Shown: in pieces, positions 10,281 through 19,610 of the stretch | How positions within the stretch are numbered: position 1 is the first letter of the stretch | Layout: each line of letters opens with the position of its first letter | Assembly (NCBI GenBank): GCA_922989275.2 | Contig: OV277869.1 | Span: 41,648,189-41,712,188, forward strand | Source: Gari tellinella | Lineage: Eukaryota; Mollusca; Bivalvia; Cardiida; Psammobiidae | Reading direction: 5' to 3' | DNA length: 64,000 bases | Made by a program: the position numbers and the translations under genes | The notes under the pieces: generated by a model | Told to the model about the DNA's origin: nothing | The model's input: only the letters and a program-made list of their open reading frames with translations | Databases searched by the model: none

Positions 10281-10512
10281 TTAACCCATTACCCCATAGC
10301 CTGTTTCTAGTTTTGAAGATTGATGACCACTTAAAGCAGGTTGAGGCGCATTCTGCTTTACTTCCAGCCTGCTTTAAGCTGCTATCTGCTAGAATCTAGA
10401 ACTTATTTCTTATAATACATAATCATGACTGTATAAATTAGAGCTACTTTTTCAGTTGAGGAATAAATTAAAGGTGTTAAAAGGCATATAATTATATGGG
10501 GTAATGGGTTAA
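10281..10512 (+). mobile_element. MITE-A with one hairpin arm deleted
   Basis: Both ends intact. At 10335 the left arm jumps from AAAGCAGGTTGA straight to GGCGCATTCTGC, losing the GTAAAGCAGAATGC arm. Confidence 0.85.
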
Positions 10513-10637
10513 AACAAGTTTGACTATATGGTAATCTAGATCCTCCAAACGGCACGATTTTCACACTGTAGTGCTTTCAATCACTGGGCATAGCTCATTT
10601 CCTATTACCGAAACTAAAGTGTTTATGGAGACCACAA

Positions 10638-10877
10638 TTAACACACTCAACCCTAGTCCCGCATATAGGCGTCATTTCAAACAGTGAACATGTGAATAAT
10701 ACACTTGTCTTGTGCAAACAGTGAAGGCTCAGATCAGAGGGCTCCTTTCGATCAGGGTCTTCACTGTTTGTCAGTAATGCCAAAATTGACAAAAACAACT
10801 CTTAAAAGCCAGAAATGGACTAGGAAAAAATCGAAACTGGAATTGTCCATTTAAAGTTTCAGGGAGGAAAGAGTTAA
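10638..10877 (-). mobile_element. MITE-B
   Basis: TTAACACACTCAACCCTAGT to GGGAGGAAAGAGTTAA. The second core arm has lost the GGAGCCCTCT segment at the apex (GCTCCTTTCGATCAGGG). Confidence 0.85.
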
Positions 10878-11054
10878 CACACTCAACCCTAGTAGTGAAT
10901 ATACCGGTAAGTGCAATTTACAAACAGAATACCTGTAAAAAGTACACTTGTCCTATGCAAACAGTGTAGACCCTGATCAAGTATGTAGAAATGGACTAGA
11001 CTAAATTGGAAACTGGAATTGTCCATTTGAAGTCTCAAGGGGCGATTGAATTAA
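10874..11054 (-). mobile_element. MITE-B with collapsed core, chained to the previous copy
   Basis: Starts on the TTAA that ends the previous B and ends GCGATTGAATTAA. The core stops after CCTGATCA and resumes at AGAAATGGACTAGAC, so the second arm is missing. Confidence 0.8.
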
Positions 11055-11214
11055 GCAACCTTTCAGTAAAGAAGTATGACGATCAAAAACAGGGACTGCT
11101 AAAGGCAGCACACAAAAAATACAGAAAGCTCGGTCAGAATGTTTCTCAGAATGTTCCTATGTAACATTTTATCAGCATTAAACTGCTAATTTTCTTAACC
11201 TGTATTAACCCATT

Positions 11215-11456
11215 ACCCCATAGCCTGTTTTTACTTCTGAAAACAGGTGACTACTTAAAGCAGGTTGAAAGTAAAGCAGAATGCGCCTTTGGACGCATTC
11301 TGCTTTACTTTCAGCCTACTTTAAGTTATCATCTGTGAGAATATGGAAAATATTTCTTATGTTGCATATTCCTGACTATATCAATTGAAACTATTTTCTT
11401 CAGTAGAGGAATAAATTAAAGGTGTAAAAAGGCATATTTATGTGGTAATGGGTTAA
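11215..11456 (+). mobile_element. MITE-A
   Basis: TTAACCCATTACCCCATAGC to GTGGTAATGGGTTAA; class I hairpin 11255-11325, apex GCGCCTTTGGACGC. Confidence 0.87.
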
Positions 11457-11475
11457 GTGGTAAACAAGTATGTAC

Positions 11476-11553
11476 ATCATTTGCAAACAGTGTAGACCAA
11501 GATCAGAGGGCTCCTGAAGGAGCCCTCTGATCTTGGTCTACACTGTTTGTCGT
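11476..11553. repeat. free-standing perfect class II hairpin
   Basis: About 36 bp arms GCAAACAGTGTAGACCAAGA / TCTTGGTCTACACTGTTTG meeting at GGCTCCTGAAGGAGCC with essentially no mismatch and no recognisable B ends around it. Confidence 0.75.
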
Positions 11554-12232
11554 AGTTGCAGTTATCACTTTGTAGATGATATTAACTGGTCATTATTTAG
11601 AAAATGGAATAGCCCACTTGGAAAGTGACCAGTTTAAGGGATAAAGTCTGTTCTTCAGATTGGCAGCTACAGAGTGAGGGCTGTTTGGTTTCTTGACTGT
11701 CCTCTTGAGCAATGTTCTTCCCAATTTGCTAAAGGTCAACAGTAGTCACTGCCCTAGTAACGAATCATTGGCTGTTGTAGAAGGTTCTCTGGGCCTTTGC
11801 TCATAGATGTATGGCTCTGCTGCTTCACATGGAAATGTCAATAGCTGTGTCTGTGGTGTTTGTCCATCTTGATTTTGTTATTTTAACTCCCTACAATATG
11901 TTCCTAATGCTGATTGGACAATTAGAGCAGCCAATCACCATCTTTAACTGACACTGAGCCAATCAAATCCTTTCAGCAGCTGTAACAAGGTTTTTAATTG
12001 GCTGACTGTTGTTATCCAATGAGATCTTCTGGTTATGATGTCATGATATGGAATTCTTTTTCTCTGTAACCTCTGAAATGGACAACAGAACAAAGGATAT
12101 AAACAGAACCTAAAGTCGCCAAGGTTTCACCAATAAAGCACAAAATGTGCATTCACATCAAATACAACAATTAAATAAATAGCAAGCAAAGGGCTTAAAA
12201 CTATAGCTGTCCTTTGCAATCTGAAAATTTTC
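11554..12232. other. unassigned low-repeat stretch
   Basis: About 680 bp without palindromes, ORFs above background or known ends. One of the few candidate unique intervals left of the last AMPK exon found; no acceptor plus terminal AMPK coding could be recognised in it. Confidence 0.4.
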
Positions 12233-12707
12233 TTAACCCTTTACCCTATAGCATGTTTCTAGTTTTGAAGAAAAAGCAGGTTTAAAGTAAAGCAGAATGT
12301 GCCTTAAGGCATATTCTGCATTTACTTTCAGCCATTAACCCTTTCCCTTATAGAAGCGACTTTTAGCGCATTCATTTTATTCATCCGCCAAAGAAAATAG
12401 TTCCATTTTATATTGTCATGAATATGTACCATAAGCAATATTTTCTATATCCTAGCAGATAGTAACTTAAAGCAGGCTGAAAGTAAAGTAGAATGCGCCC
12501 TAAGGCGCATTCTGCTTTACTTTCAACCTGCTTTAAGTATTCACCTATCTTAAGTACTAGAAAGAGGTTATCAGGTAAAGGGTTAAGCTATATTCTGCTC
12601 AGATATGGAAAATATTACTTATGTTACATATTCGTGACTGTAAAAAAGGAACTATTTTCTACAGAGAATGGATAAATTAAAGGCGTACTAATGGGGTAAT
12701 GGGTTAA
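12233..12707 (+). mobile_element. MITE-A, split by a second MITE-A
   Basis: Outer ends TTAACCCTTTACCCTATAGC and GGGGTAATGGGTTAA. The right hairpin arm is interrupted after CTTTCAGCC by another A copy inserted in the TTAA at the stem base. Confidence 0.85.
12335..12586 (-). mobile_element. inner MITE-A, GAAGCG-end variant
   Basis: TTAACCCTTTCCCTTATAGA to ATCAGGTAAAGGGTTAA, complete with class I hairpin 12466-12535. It sits in the TTAA of the outer copy's stem base. Confidence 0.87.
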
Positions 12708-12871
12708 GCAAACAAGACAAGTCATTAAATTATTTATCCTAAGCAGTCATTGTTCTTTGAATTTCAAATAGTTAAGAGTTATTTAAAATGATGCTACAAA
12801 TTTTAAGGTATTTTTAATAAAAACAGCCCATGATGCCTCACTGACCTTGCCCCCAAACTGGGTATGCACTT

Positions 12872-13119
12872 TTAACCTAGGCTGTTTCTAGTATTGAAGA
12901 TATGTGACCACTTAGAGCATGTTGAAAGTAAAGCAGAATGCGCCTTGAGGCACATTCTGCCTTACTTTCAGCCTGCTTTAAGCTACTACATGTATCTGAT
13001 AGGATATAGAAAATATTTCTCATGCTACCTGTTCATGACTGTTTTAAAGGGTACTATATTCTGAAGTGGAGGAATAATTTGAAGGCGTAAAAAGGTGTAT
13101 TTATGAGGCAATGGGTTAA
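12872..13119 (+). mobile_element. MITE-A
   Basis: TTAACCTAGGCTGTTTCTAG to GAGGCAATGGGTTAA; class I hairpin 12913-12983. The right TTAA is shared with MITE-B. Confidence 0.86.
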
Positions 13120-13366
13120 CTCTTTCCTCCCTGAAACTTTAAATGGACAATTCCAGTTTCGATTTAAGTCTAGTCCATTTCTGGCTTTTAAGGGTTGTTT
13201 TGGTCCATTTTTGGCATTATGACAAACAGTGAAGACCCTGATCAGAGGGCTCCTTTCGGAGCCCTCTGATCTGGGTTTTCACTGTTTGCACAGGACAAGT
13301 GTATTATTCACATGTACACTGTTTGAAAAGGAAGCCTATATGCGGGACTAGGGTTCAAAGAGTTAA
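13116..13366 (+). mobile_element. MITE-B
   Basis: TTAACTCTTTCCTCCCTGAA to GGGTTCAAAGAGTTAA, core arms CTGATCAGAGGGCTCC / GGAGCCCTCTGATCTG with apex TTTC. Confidence 0.87.
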
Positions 13367-13856
13367 AGAGCTTGTTCAGATACCTATTACCAAATATGGA
13401 AAGAAACAACTGATACCTAATCATAACCTTCCCTCAATAATCATTTAGTATATTACATCTAAATCCAGTTGATACAACATCTATACCATTTCCGTGTTCC
13501 AAGCAGGTGTTTGCTAAAGCAAGAGTAAAGTAAAGCAGAAAATTACTTGTTTTAAGTTCTTAACCCTTACTCTATAGGGCTAAACTAAGAAATTGTCAAG
13601 CAGTGTAAACTATGAAGCTGTAAAATGTTGTACACTATGATAACTGAAGCTGTGGAATTTTGAAGGAGCACCTTATTTCCTACCAATGGTATCAAGCCCA
13701 CCATGTCCCTTAGTACCCCAAACAGCTAACAAAGTATCAAAATACGGGTACACACCAACTATATAACACATGTGTATAGAACTATAGACAAAATTTACAT
13801 GTACACCCTAAAGAATCAAAGGTTCAACCTTTATTGTGTTAAACTTAAAACATTCA
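13367..13856. other. mostly unassigned; class I remnant at 13499-13560
   Basis: GTAAAGTAAAGCAGAAAATT and TTAACCCTTACTCTATAG mark a badly decayed A copy; the rest is unassigned. Confidence 0.4.
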
Positions 13857-13932
13857 TCATTTGCAAACAGTGTAGGCCCTAATCAGAGGTAGATGTAGCT
13901 GTCTGGTCAGGGTCTGCACTGTTTGTCATACT
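13857..13932. repeat. diverged class II hairpin
   Basis: GCAAACAGTGTAGGCCCTAA against GTCAGGGTCTGCACTGTTTG; apex region diverged. Confidence 0.6.
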
Positions 13933-13969
13933 TTTAACAATGTTGTGACAAAGCACTTGCAGGGCTCCA

Positions 13970-14152
13970 GATAAAAGGGAGTAAAGTGAACAAATTCCAC
14001 ATTTTCTCACTGACACAGCACCAAATCCTATGGTGTTACTACTCATTAGAATCGTCTCTTCGAGAAGATTCTAATGAGTAGTGACACCATAGGGTTTAAT
14101 GCAGAAATAAAGATTTTATTTTTTTGAAATACTCTCCTTATATGGAGCTCTG
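13970..14152. mobile_element. MITE-E
   Basis: CAGGGCTCCAGATAAAAGGG inverted against CCTTATATGGAGCTCTG. Class III hairpin CACTCATTAGAATCGTCTC-type arms, 14030-14098, apex CTTCGAGAA. Ends look hAT-like; no target duplication was established. Confidence 0.82.
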
Positions 14153-14205
14153 ATAGTCTTGTGAGTCAATGTAAGTTGGTCATCATCAATTTATAAATTC
14201 AGCAT

Positions 14206-14578
14206 TACAGCCCTCCCTCTCTACAACGGCCCTCCTAACAACGACGCCCTCCTTACAACGTCACTCGTCGCAGTTTCCTAAACAGGACAGTTATGGCTTA
14301 CGCTTTAACTGCTGCAATACCGTATGCTTGAAATTTTTCGTCTGCTTTTTTCCTCAAAGTTACATATAAGTTGACATTTAGATAAAATAATGATAATGAT
14401 GTGTGACAACCAGCTTGAATTCAGATCAGACGCCGCGTAACGCGGCGTCTGATATGGATTCAAGCTGTTTGCAAATGTAATCAAAGTCTTTATTTTCCCT
14501 CTCTATAACGACTCCCTCTGAACAACGCACATTATCTGTGTCTCCAATTAGGTGTCGTTGTAGAGAGGGAGCACTGTA
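14206..14578. mobile_element. MITE-G
   Basis: TACAGCCCTCCCTCTCTACA inverted against GTAGAGAGGGAGCACTGTA, TA flanks. Class II hairpin CAGCTTGAATTCAGATCAGA..CCGCGTAACGCGG at 14409-14472. Confidence 0.84.
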
Positions 14579-14778
14579 TAAGGGATAATGTTGAAGTGAG
14601 AAGAATGACTGTGTTCCTAACACATATCAGACAGGTTATCATGTTAAAATGTAGGGACACTGGGAAAAGGAGAGAGTAATATTGTGGATGATGATTCCAA
14701 TGAGTAGTTACAATGTAGTGTTTGTTGGAGGCATACAGGAGATAACAATGGAAATATAGCATCTGTCATGAGTCCATG

Positions 14779-15030
14779 TTTAACTCTTTCCTCCCTGAAT
14801 CTTTAAATGGACAATTCCGGTTTCCATTTTAGTCTACTCCATTACTGACTTTTAAGGGTTGTTTTTGCCTATATTTGGCATTGTGACAAACAGTGAAGAA
14901 CCTGATCAGAGGGCTCCAAAAGGAGCCCTCTTATCTGGGTCTTCACTGTTTGCACAGGACAAGTGTATTATTCCCAGGTACACTGTTTGAAAAGGACGCC
15001 TATATGCGGGACTACGGTTCAAAGGGTTAA
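14779..15030 (+). mobile_element. MITE-B
   Basis: TTAACTCTTTCCTCCCTGAA to ACGGTTCAAAGGGTTAA; core apex GGCTCCAAAAGGAGCC. Confidence 0.87.
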
Positions 15031-15416
15031 GACAAGCTGATCTCAAACCAGTCTAGAATTGAAATGTTATTAAGCGAGCCTTAACAGGGCTTGACATCAA
15101 CCAGGGACAGATTATTTTTCTCACATAACAAACAATTTTAAATTATTTTTTAAAGCAATAGGCTTTTTCTGGCATCCCAGTGACGTAATAACGCCTTTAT
15201 AAATAGTGACGTTAGAGTGACGTCATCAAATTTATCTCACACATGTTGGAGACAAGGATATTCATGATCGTTGTTCGCTTTAGAAAACAGGGGTAGTTAT
15301 GTGAGAAATAAGTGGTTTACATAATCAGACAGCTGGAGCCCTACATCTAAGTTAGCATTTCAATTCAAATAAAACATATATGTCATAGGGCCTGTCATAT
15401 CAAGATGTCCTATCTA
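15031..15416. other. unassigned, with 16 bp inverted repeat
   Basis: TATTTTTCTCACATAAC (15112) and GTTATGTGAGAAATAA (15296) are inverted around a section holding TGACGTCA (15219-15226). It may be an unclassified MITE. Confidence 0.4.
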
Positions 15417-15615
15417 TGGCTCCAGGTAAGAGGGAGTGCACCTAACTTTTTCAACTTTTTCTCTACATCTGCACTAAACACCTATGACGTGTCTACTCAT
15501 TAGAAACATCTCACTTCGGAGTTCCAGAGGATTCTAATCAATAGTCACACCATAGGATTGAGTGCAGACATAAAGATTTTAGATTTTGAAAAACTCCCCT
15601 TGTCTGGAGCTCTGT
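15417..15615. repeat. diverged MITE-E
   Basis: GGCTCCAGGTAAGAGGGAGT..CTTGTCTGGAGCTCTG with ACTCATTAGAAACATCTC and GATTCTAATCAATAGTCA arms. Confidence 0.7.
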
Positions 15616-15722
15616 GGAGCTCTGGGACTCTTTCAGCGTCCTCAAAAATCCAGCACCTACAGTGTAATATACTTATACAATTTACAAGTCTTGATACAGC
15701 GGAGAAGACATTATTCTTCCAG

Positions 15723-15967
15723 TTTTACCCATTAGCCCAATAGCCTGTTTCTAGTTTTGAAGACAGATGACTACATAAAGCAGGTTGAAAGTAAAGCAGA
15801 ATGTGCCTTCAGGCACATTCTGCTTTACTTTCAGCCTGCTTTAAAATAACCATCTTCCAGTTTTTAGAAAATATTTCTTTAACTGTATATTCATAATTAT
15901 ATCAATTGTATCTGTGGAGGAATAAATGAAAGGTGTAAAAAGGTGTATTTATGGGGTATTGGGTTAA
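15723..15967 (+). mobile_element. MITE-A
   Basis: TTACCCATTAGCCCAATAGC to GGGGTATTGGGTTAA; class I hairpin 15777-15844, apex GTGCCTTCAGGCAC. Confidence 0.85.
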
Positions 15968-16039
15968 ACGGAAACACAATCCAACAAGATGTAGAGATGG
16001 GCAACATTTTGAGAACCTGAATAATTAATCTGAATAACA

Positions 16040-16106
16040 ACCTGTTTAGAGCCTGATCAGACGCTGGATTACCCAGCTTTTGATTTAGCTACAAACTGTT
16101 TGCAGT
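16040..16106. repeat. class II hairpin remnant (D-type)
   Basis: CTGTTTAGAGCCTGATCAGA..CTACAAACTGTTTGCAGTG; inner part diverged. Confidence 0.5.
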
Positions 16107-16250
16107 GAACAGAAGGAACGTCTTCTCCAGTGTAACCATACCCAGGTCTAGCCCGCAACCTTCTCCTTCTAATTCTCATACTTTACCCACTAATCTTTCA
16201 AACCCGATTCAATATAAGATGAATTAATGAGCTTATATATTGACAAATTG

Positions 16251-16440
16251 TTAACCCTTAGCCTGCCACTCACTACTATAGCTCCATATGCAAACAGCTT
16301 GGATCCGGATGAGACGCCGAGTTAGCTGTTTGACACTCGGACATTATTTTCAGCAATTTTGAGCAACTTTGAAGCACTTTGAAACTTGAAGCAGAGAGAA
16401 ATATAGCAGACGACAATTTATTTGGTGGGCTAAGAGTTAA
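16251..16440 (-). mobile_element. MITE-C with one hairpin arm deleted
   Basis: TTAACCCTTAGCCTGCCACT to GGTGGGCTAAGAGTTAA. After GAGACGCCGAGTT it continues directly with AGCTGTTTGACACTCGG, so the whole second arm is gone. Confidence 0.83.
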
Positions 16441-16511
16441 TGCAGAACGAAAGTTATGCAGGAATAACAGGTACTGGAGCTTTCTGCATATCTTTGCCCT
16501 GCAGTTAAACA

Positions 16512-16748
16512 TTAACCCATTCCCTTTTAATATTGAAGACAGGTGGTTGCTTAAAGCAGGCTGAAAGTAAAGCAGAATGCTCCTTAAGGAGCATTCTGCT
16601 TTACTTTCAGTCTGCTTGCAGTTACCATCTGCTAAGATATAGGAAATATTTCTTATGGAACATATTAATGGCTGTTTAATTAAAGTGGAACTATTTTCTT
16701 CAATGGAGAAAGAAATTAAAATGGCGTCTCAAATGGGTAGTGGGTTAA
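16512..16748 (+). mobile_element. MITE-A
   Basis: TTAACCCATTCCCTTTTAAT to GGGTAGTGGGTTAA; perfect class I hairpin 16550-16619, apex GCTCCTTAAGGAGC, an F-like apex in an A element. Confidence 0.84.
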
Positions 16749-16806
16749 GACTGTCTTTAGAGATCATGATGCTCATTTCCCTGAATTGCCATTGAATACT
16801 AACAGC

Positions 16807-16998
16807 CAGGGCTCCAGATAAGAGGGAGTTTTCCAAACAAATCAAACATTTTCTCACTCATTTCAGCACCAAATCCTATGGTGTTACTACTCATAAGAAT
16901 CGTCTCTTCGAGACGATTCTAATGAGTAGTGACACTATAGGGTTTAATGCAGAAATAAAGATTTTAGTTTTTGAAAACTCCCCCTATCTGGAGCCCTG
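16807..16998. mobile_element. MITE-E
   Basis: CAGGGCTCCAGATAAGAGGG / CCCTATCTGGAGCCCTG; class III arms with apex CTCTTCGAGAC. Confidence 0.87.
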
Positions 16999-17159
16999 CT
17001 AACAGCAAACATGTATTTCTTCATTAAGATGACACTTGGATTACATGTGTTTGTTAGATGCACCTTCAGCCAATAACCAACACTTTTTAGCCAACAGAAA
17101 AACAGTTGTTTTAATATAGTAAAAACTTGTGTTAACCTCCATAGTTAATTGTCAGTAAC

Positions 17160-17270
17160 TAAGACAGGTGGTTGCTTAAAAGAGACTGAAAGTAAAGCAG
17201 ACATGTCCATTATGAGATTTCTGCTTTACCCTCATCTTGCTGATGCAGCCATCTGTCTTAACACACTGGC
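17160..17270. repeat. diverged class I hairpin (F-like)
   Basis: AAGACAGGTGGTTGCTTAAA..GCAGCCATCTGTCTTAA are inverted; inner arms eroded. Confidence 0.5.
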
Positions 17271-17502
17271 ACCTTAAACTTCAAAGGACAATTCCAGATT
17301 CCAATTTAGTCTAGTCCAGTTTAGTCTATGGTTGTTTTTACAATACAGATATCTAGTCTATATTTCAAAATGAAAAACAGTGCAGACCCTGCTCAGAGCA
17401 TCCATGTAGGAACACTCTGTTTGTGTCTACACTGAAAAGGACAAGTGTATTTTCCAAAGGCACCCTGTAAAGGACAAGTGCCACTATGGTTCAATGGGTT
17501 AA
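17268..17502 (+). repeat. diverged MITE-B
   Basis: TTAACACACTGGCACCTTAA to GGTTCAATGGGTTAA, core ACAGTGCAGACCCTGCTCAG recognisable with several substitutions. Confidence 0.7.
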
Positions 17503-17599
17503 CCTTTTCATCCAAATAAATTCTATAAGAGTGCCTCTACCTACCCAGCCACATAAGTTACAAAATGAATATTTAAAAATGCTGTCAAAATTAAGTGGT

Positions 17600-17675
17600 A
17601 TCTTAAAGCAAGAATATAAAGCAGAAAGTTCCTCAGGAAACTTTCTGCTTTACTTTCATTCTGCTTTAACCTTCT
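17600..17675. repeat. class I hairpin without element ends
   Basis: CTTAAAGCAAGAATATAAAG versus CTTTACTTTCATTCTGCTTT, apex GTTCCTCAGGAAC. Confidence 0.6.
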
Positions 17676-17887
17676 ATCCCTAAAACTTAAAAAGAAAAGT
17701 TCCATTTTCAAATTTAGTCTAGTTCATTTCGACTATTTAAGATTGTTTTAGTCAATGCATTGCAGAATGACAAACTGTGAAAACCCTGGTTTGATCTTCA
17801 CCGTTTATATACCACAGGTGCAATCTTCACATCTACACTGTTTGCAAAGGAGGCATATATGTGTGACTAGAGTTCAAAGGGTTTTAA
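17667..17887 (+). repeat. diverged MITE-B
   Basis: TTAACCTTCTATCCCTAAAA to GAGTTCAAAGGGTTTTAA with AATTTAGTCTAGTTCATTTC inside; core lost its apex. The last TTAA (17884-17887) also starts a MITE-A. Confidence 0.68.
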
Positions 17888-18385
17888 CCCATTACCCCAT
17901 AAATATGCCTTTTTACGCCTTGAACCCTTTACCTGATAGCCTATTTCTAGTACTTAATATAGGTGACTACTTAAAGCAGGTTGAAAGTAAAGCAGAATGC
18001 GCCTAAGGGCGCATTCTGCTTTACGTTCAGCCTGCTGTAAGCTATCATGTGCTATAATATAGAAAAATATTCTCTATAAAACATATTCATTACTGATTAA
18101 ATTGGAACTATTTTCTTCAGCGGATGAATAAATCATATCCGCTAAAAGGCGCTTTTATTGGGGAAAGGGTTAATGTATTCCTCCACTCAAGAAAATAGTT
18201 CTAATTGATACAGGCATGAATATGCACCATAAGAAATATTTTCTACATTCTGGCAGATGGTAGCTTAAAGCAGGCTGAAAGTAAAGCATAATTCATCTGA
18301 AGGCACATTCTGTTTCCCTATCAACCTGCTTGAAGTGGTCATCTTTCTTTGAAACTAGAAACAGGTTATGGGGGTAATGGGTTAA
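17884..18385 (-). mobile_element. MITE-A, split by a second MITE-A
   Basis: TTAACCCATTACCCCATAAA .. TACGCCT, then, after the insert, TGTATTCCTCCACTCAAGAA to GGGTAATGGGTTAA. Core at 18263-18332 is degenerate. Confidence 0.83.
17920..18173 (+). mobile_element. inner MITE-A
   Basis: TTGAACCCTTTACCTGATAG to GGGGAAAGGGTTAA, occupying the CTTTAATT site of the outer copy; the left TTAA has mutated to TTGA. Confidence 0.83.
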
Positions 18386-18451
18386 GCAGAATCTTGCCTT
18401 CAACAGTTATATTAAGGTGATTAGGACATAAGTATGGATGAAAAGGTTAAA

Positions 18452-18645
18452 CAGGGATCCAGATAAGAGGGAGTAATCAAACTGAACAAAATCCAACATT
18501 TTCACACTTGTTTCAACACCAAACCCTATGGTGTTACTACTCAATGGAATTGTCTCTCAAAGACGATTCTAATGAGTGGTGACACCACAGGGTTTAATGC
18601 AAAAATAAAGATTTTTTTTTTAAACACTCCCCTTATCTAGAGCTA
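18452..18645. mobile_element. MITE-E
   Basis: CAGGGATCCAGATAAGAGGG..CTTATCTAGAGCTAG; class III arms CTCAATGGAATTGTCTCTC / AGACGATTCTAATGAGT. Confidence 0.8.
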
Positions 18646-18983
18646 GAGGAAATTACATGTAGTATAACTCTTGTTTTCAGTTTGACATAGTTGATATTGG
18701 TGATTTCCCATGTTGGCTATGAAGGTAAGGGAGTTAACTCTGGATTAAAGCAGTGCACTAGTGATGTACCTTCAGGTATGCAATCAGTAACCCTCAAATC
18801 TGGCATAACTCGCATATCGTTCAAATCTGAAAAGGGCGATAACTACCGTGCCTCTAACATGATCAAACAGTGTTTTTCAAAATGATAAAAAAGAGTTTAA
18901 ATTGATAAAAATTCTGTACATCTCATTAGGACTTATTGGTCGAATACCTATTTGCTTTTTTCTTCATCAAGACTGTTCTGAAA
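18646..18983. other. unassigned, non-repetitive-looking stretch
   Basis: High-complexity sequence without family motifs. CAAATCTG is repeated directly at 18797 and 18822 around GGCATAACTCGCATATCG. A 64-codon frame on the plus strand resembles nothing known. Confidence 0.35.
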
Positions 18984-19184
18984 TTAACCCTTAGCCCGCC
19001 AAATAAATTGTCATCTGCTATATTTCTCGTCTGCTTCAAGTTTCAAAGTGCTTCAAAGTTGCTCAATATTGCTGAAAATGTTGTCCGAGTGTCAAACAGC
19101 TTGGATCCGGATGAGACGCCGAGTATCCGGATCCAAGCTGTTTGCATATGGAGCTATAGTCGTGAATGGCAGGCTAAGGGTTAA
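18984..19184 (+). mobile_element. MITE-C with shortened second arm
   Basis: TTAACCCTTAGCCCGCCAAA to GGCAGGCTAAGGGTTAA. The apex reads GAGACGCCGAGTATCCGGAT: the second-arm segment TCGGCGTCTC is missing. Confidence 0.86.
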
Positions 19185-19510
19185 GGATAAGCTTTTATTA
19201 GGTAATAAGGGAAAAGAACTGAACAACCAAATGTCCTTGCGATAGCTTTTGATTTTAATAAAGTAGGGATTAGAACATAATTTCCTTTCCTTTTCAATCA
19301 CACTATTTAAGTAACTGATTTTTTAAAAAGAGCTGAATAGTTTTGTCTGATCATACATAGAGCTCATGGTTTTAGATAAAAAATTGGTTTCCTTTCAAGC
19401 TGTTTTAAACATGCCTTACAAAAATTAAATACAAGATAAATTCTGAAGCAGGGTATAACACCTATTCAAGGGTATTCGTAAGAACATTCCACCCTGCTAG
19501 AGTTACCTAC
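19185..19510. other. intron sequence 3' of the CBS4 exon
   Basis: AT-rich, no repeats recognised. The terminal AMPK exon could in principle lie here or further left, but no acceptor with plausible coding was identified. Confidence 0.4.
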
Positions 19511-19610
19511 CTTTGCCCATTGGTTTCAGGATCAGATGGTTAAGTATGTCAGAAAGGGAGACAATTCCAGTCACACGATCCTCCGAATCCACAATGACAA
19601 GTCTGTGTAC
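19511..19610 (-). CDS. PRKAG: AMPK gamma exon 12: CBS4
   Basis: 100 nt, 33 codons plus one [21 protein letters not shown] then [20 protein letters not shown] and GIVSLSDIL are the CBS4 signature, with the Asp that contacts nucleotide in CBS4. Acceptor ctttacag, donor AAAG|gtaggt. The donor implies one more short coding exon towards or beyond the left edge; I could not identify it. Confidence 0.96.

Noticed and set aside
18691..18885. 64-codon ORF as terminal AMPK exon
   Set aside because: It is on the plus strand, opposite to the gene, and lacks any family similarity.
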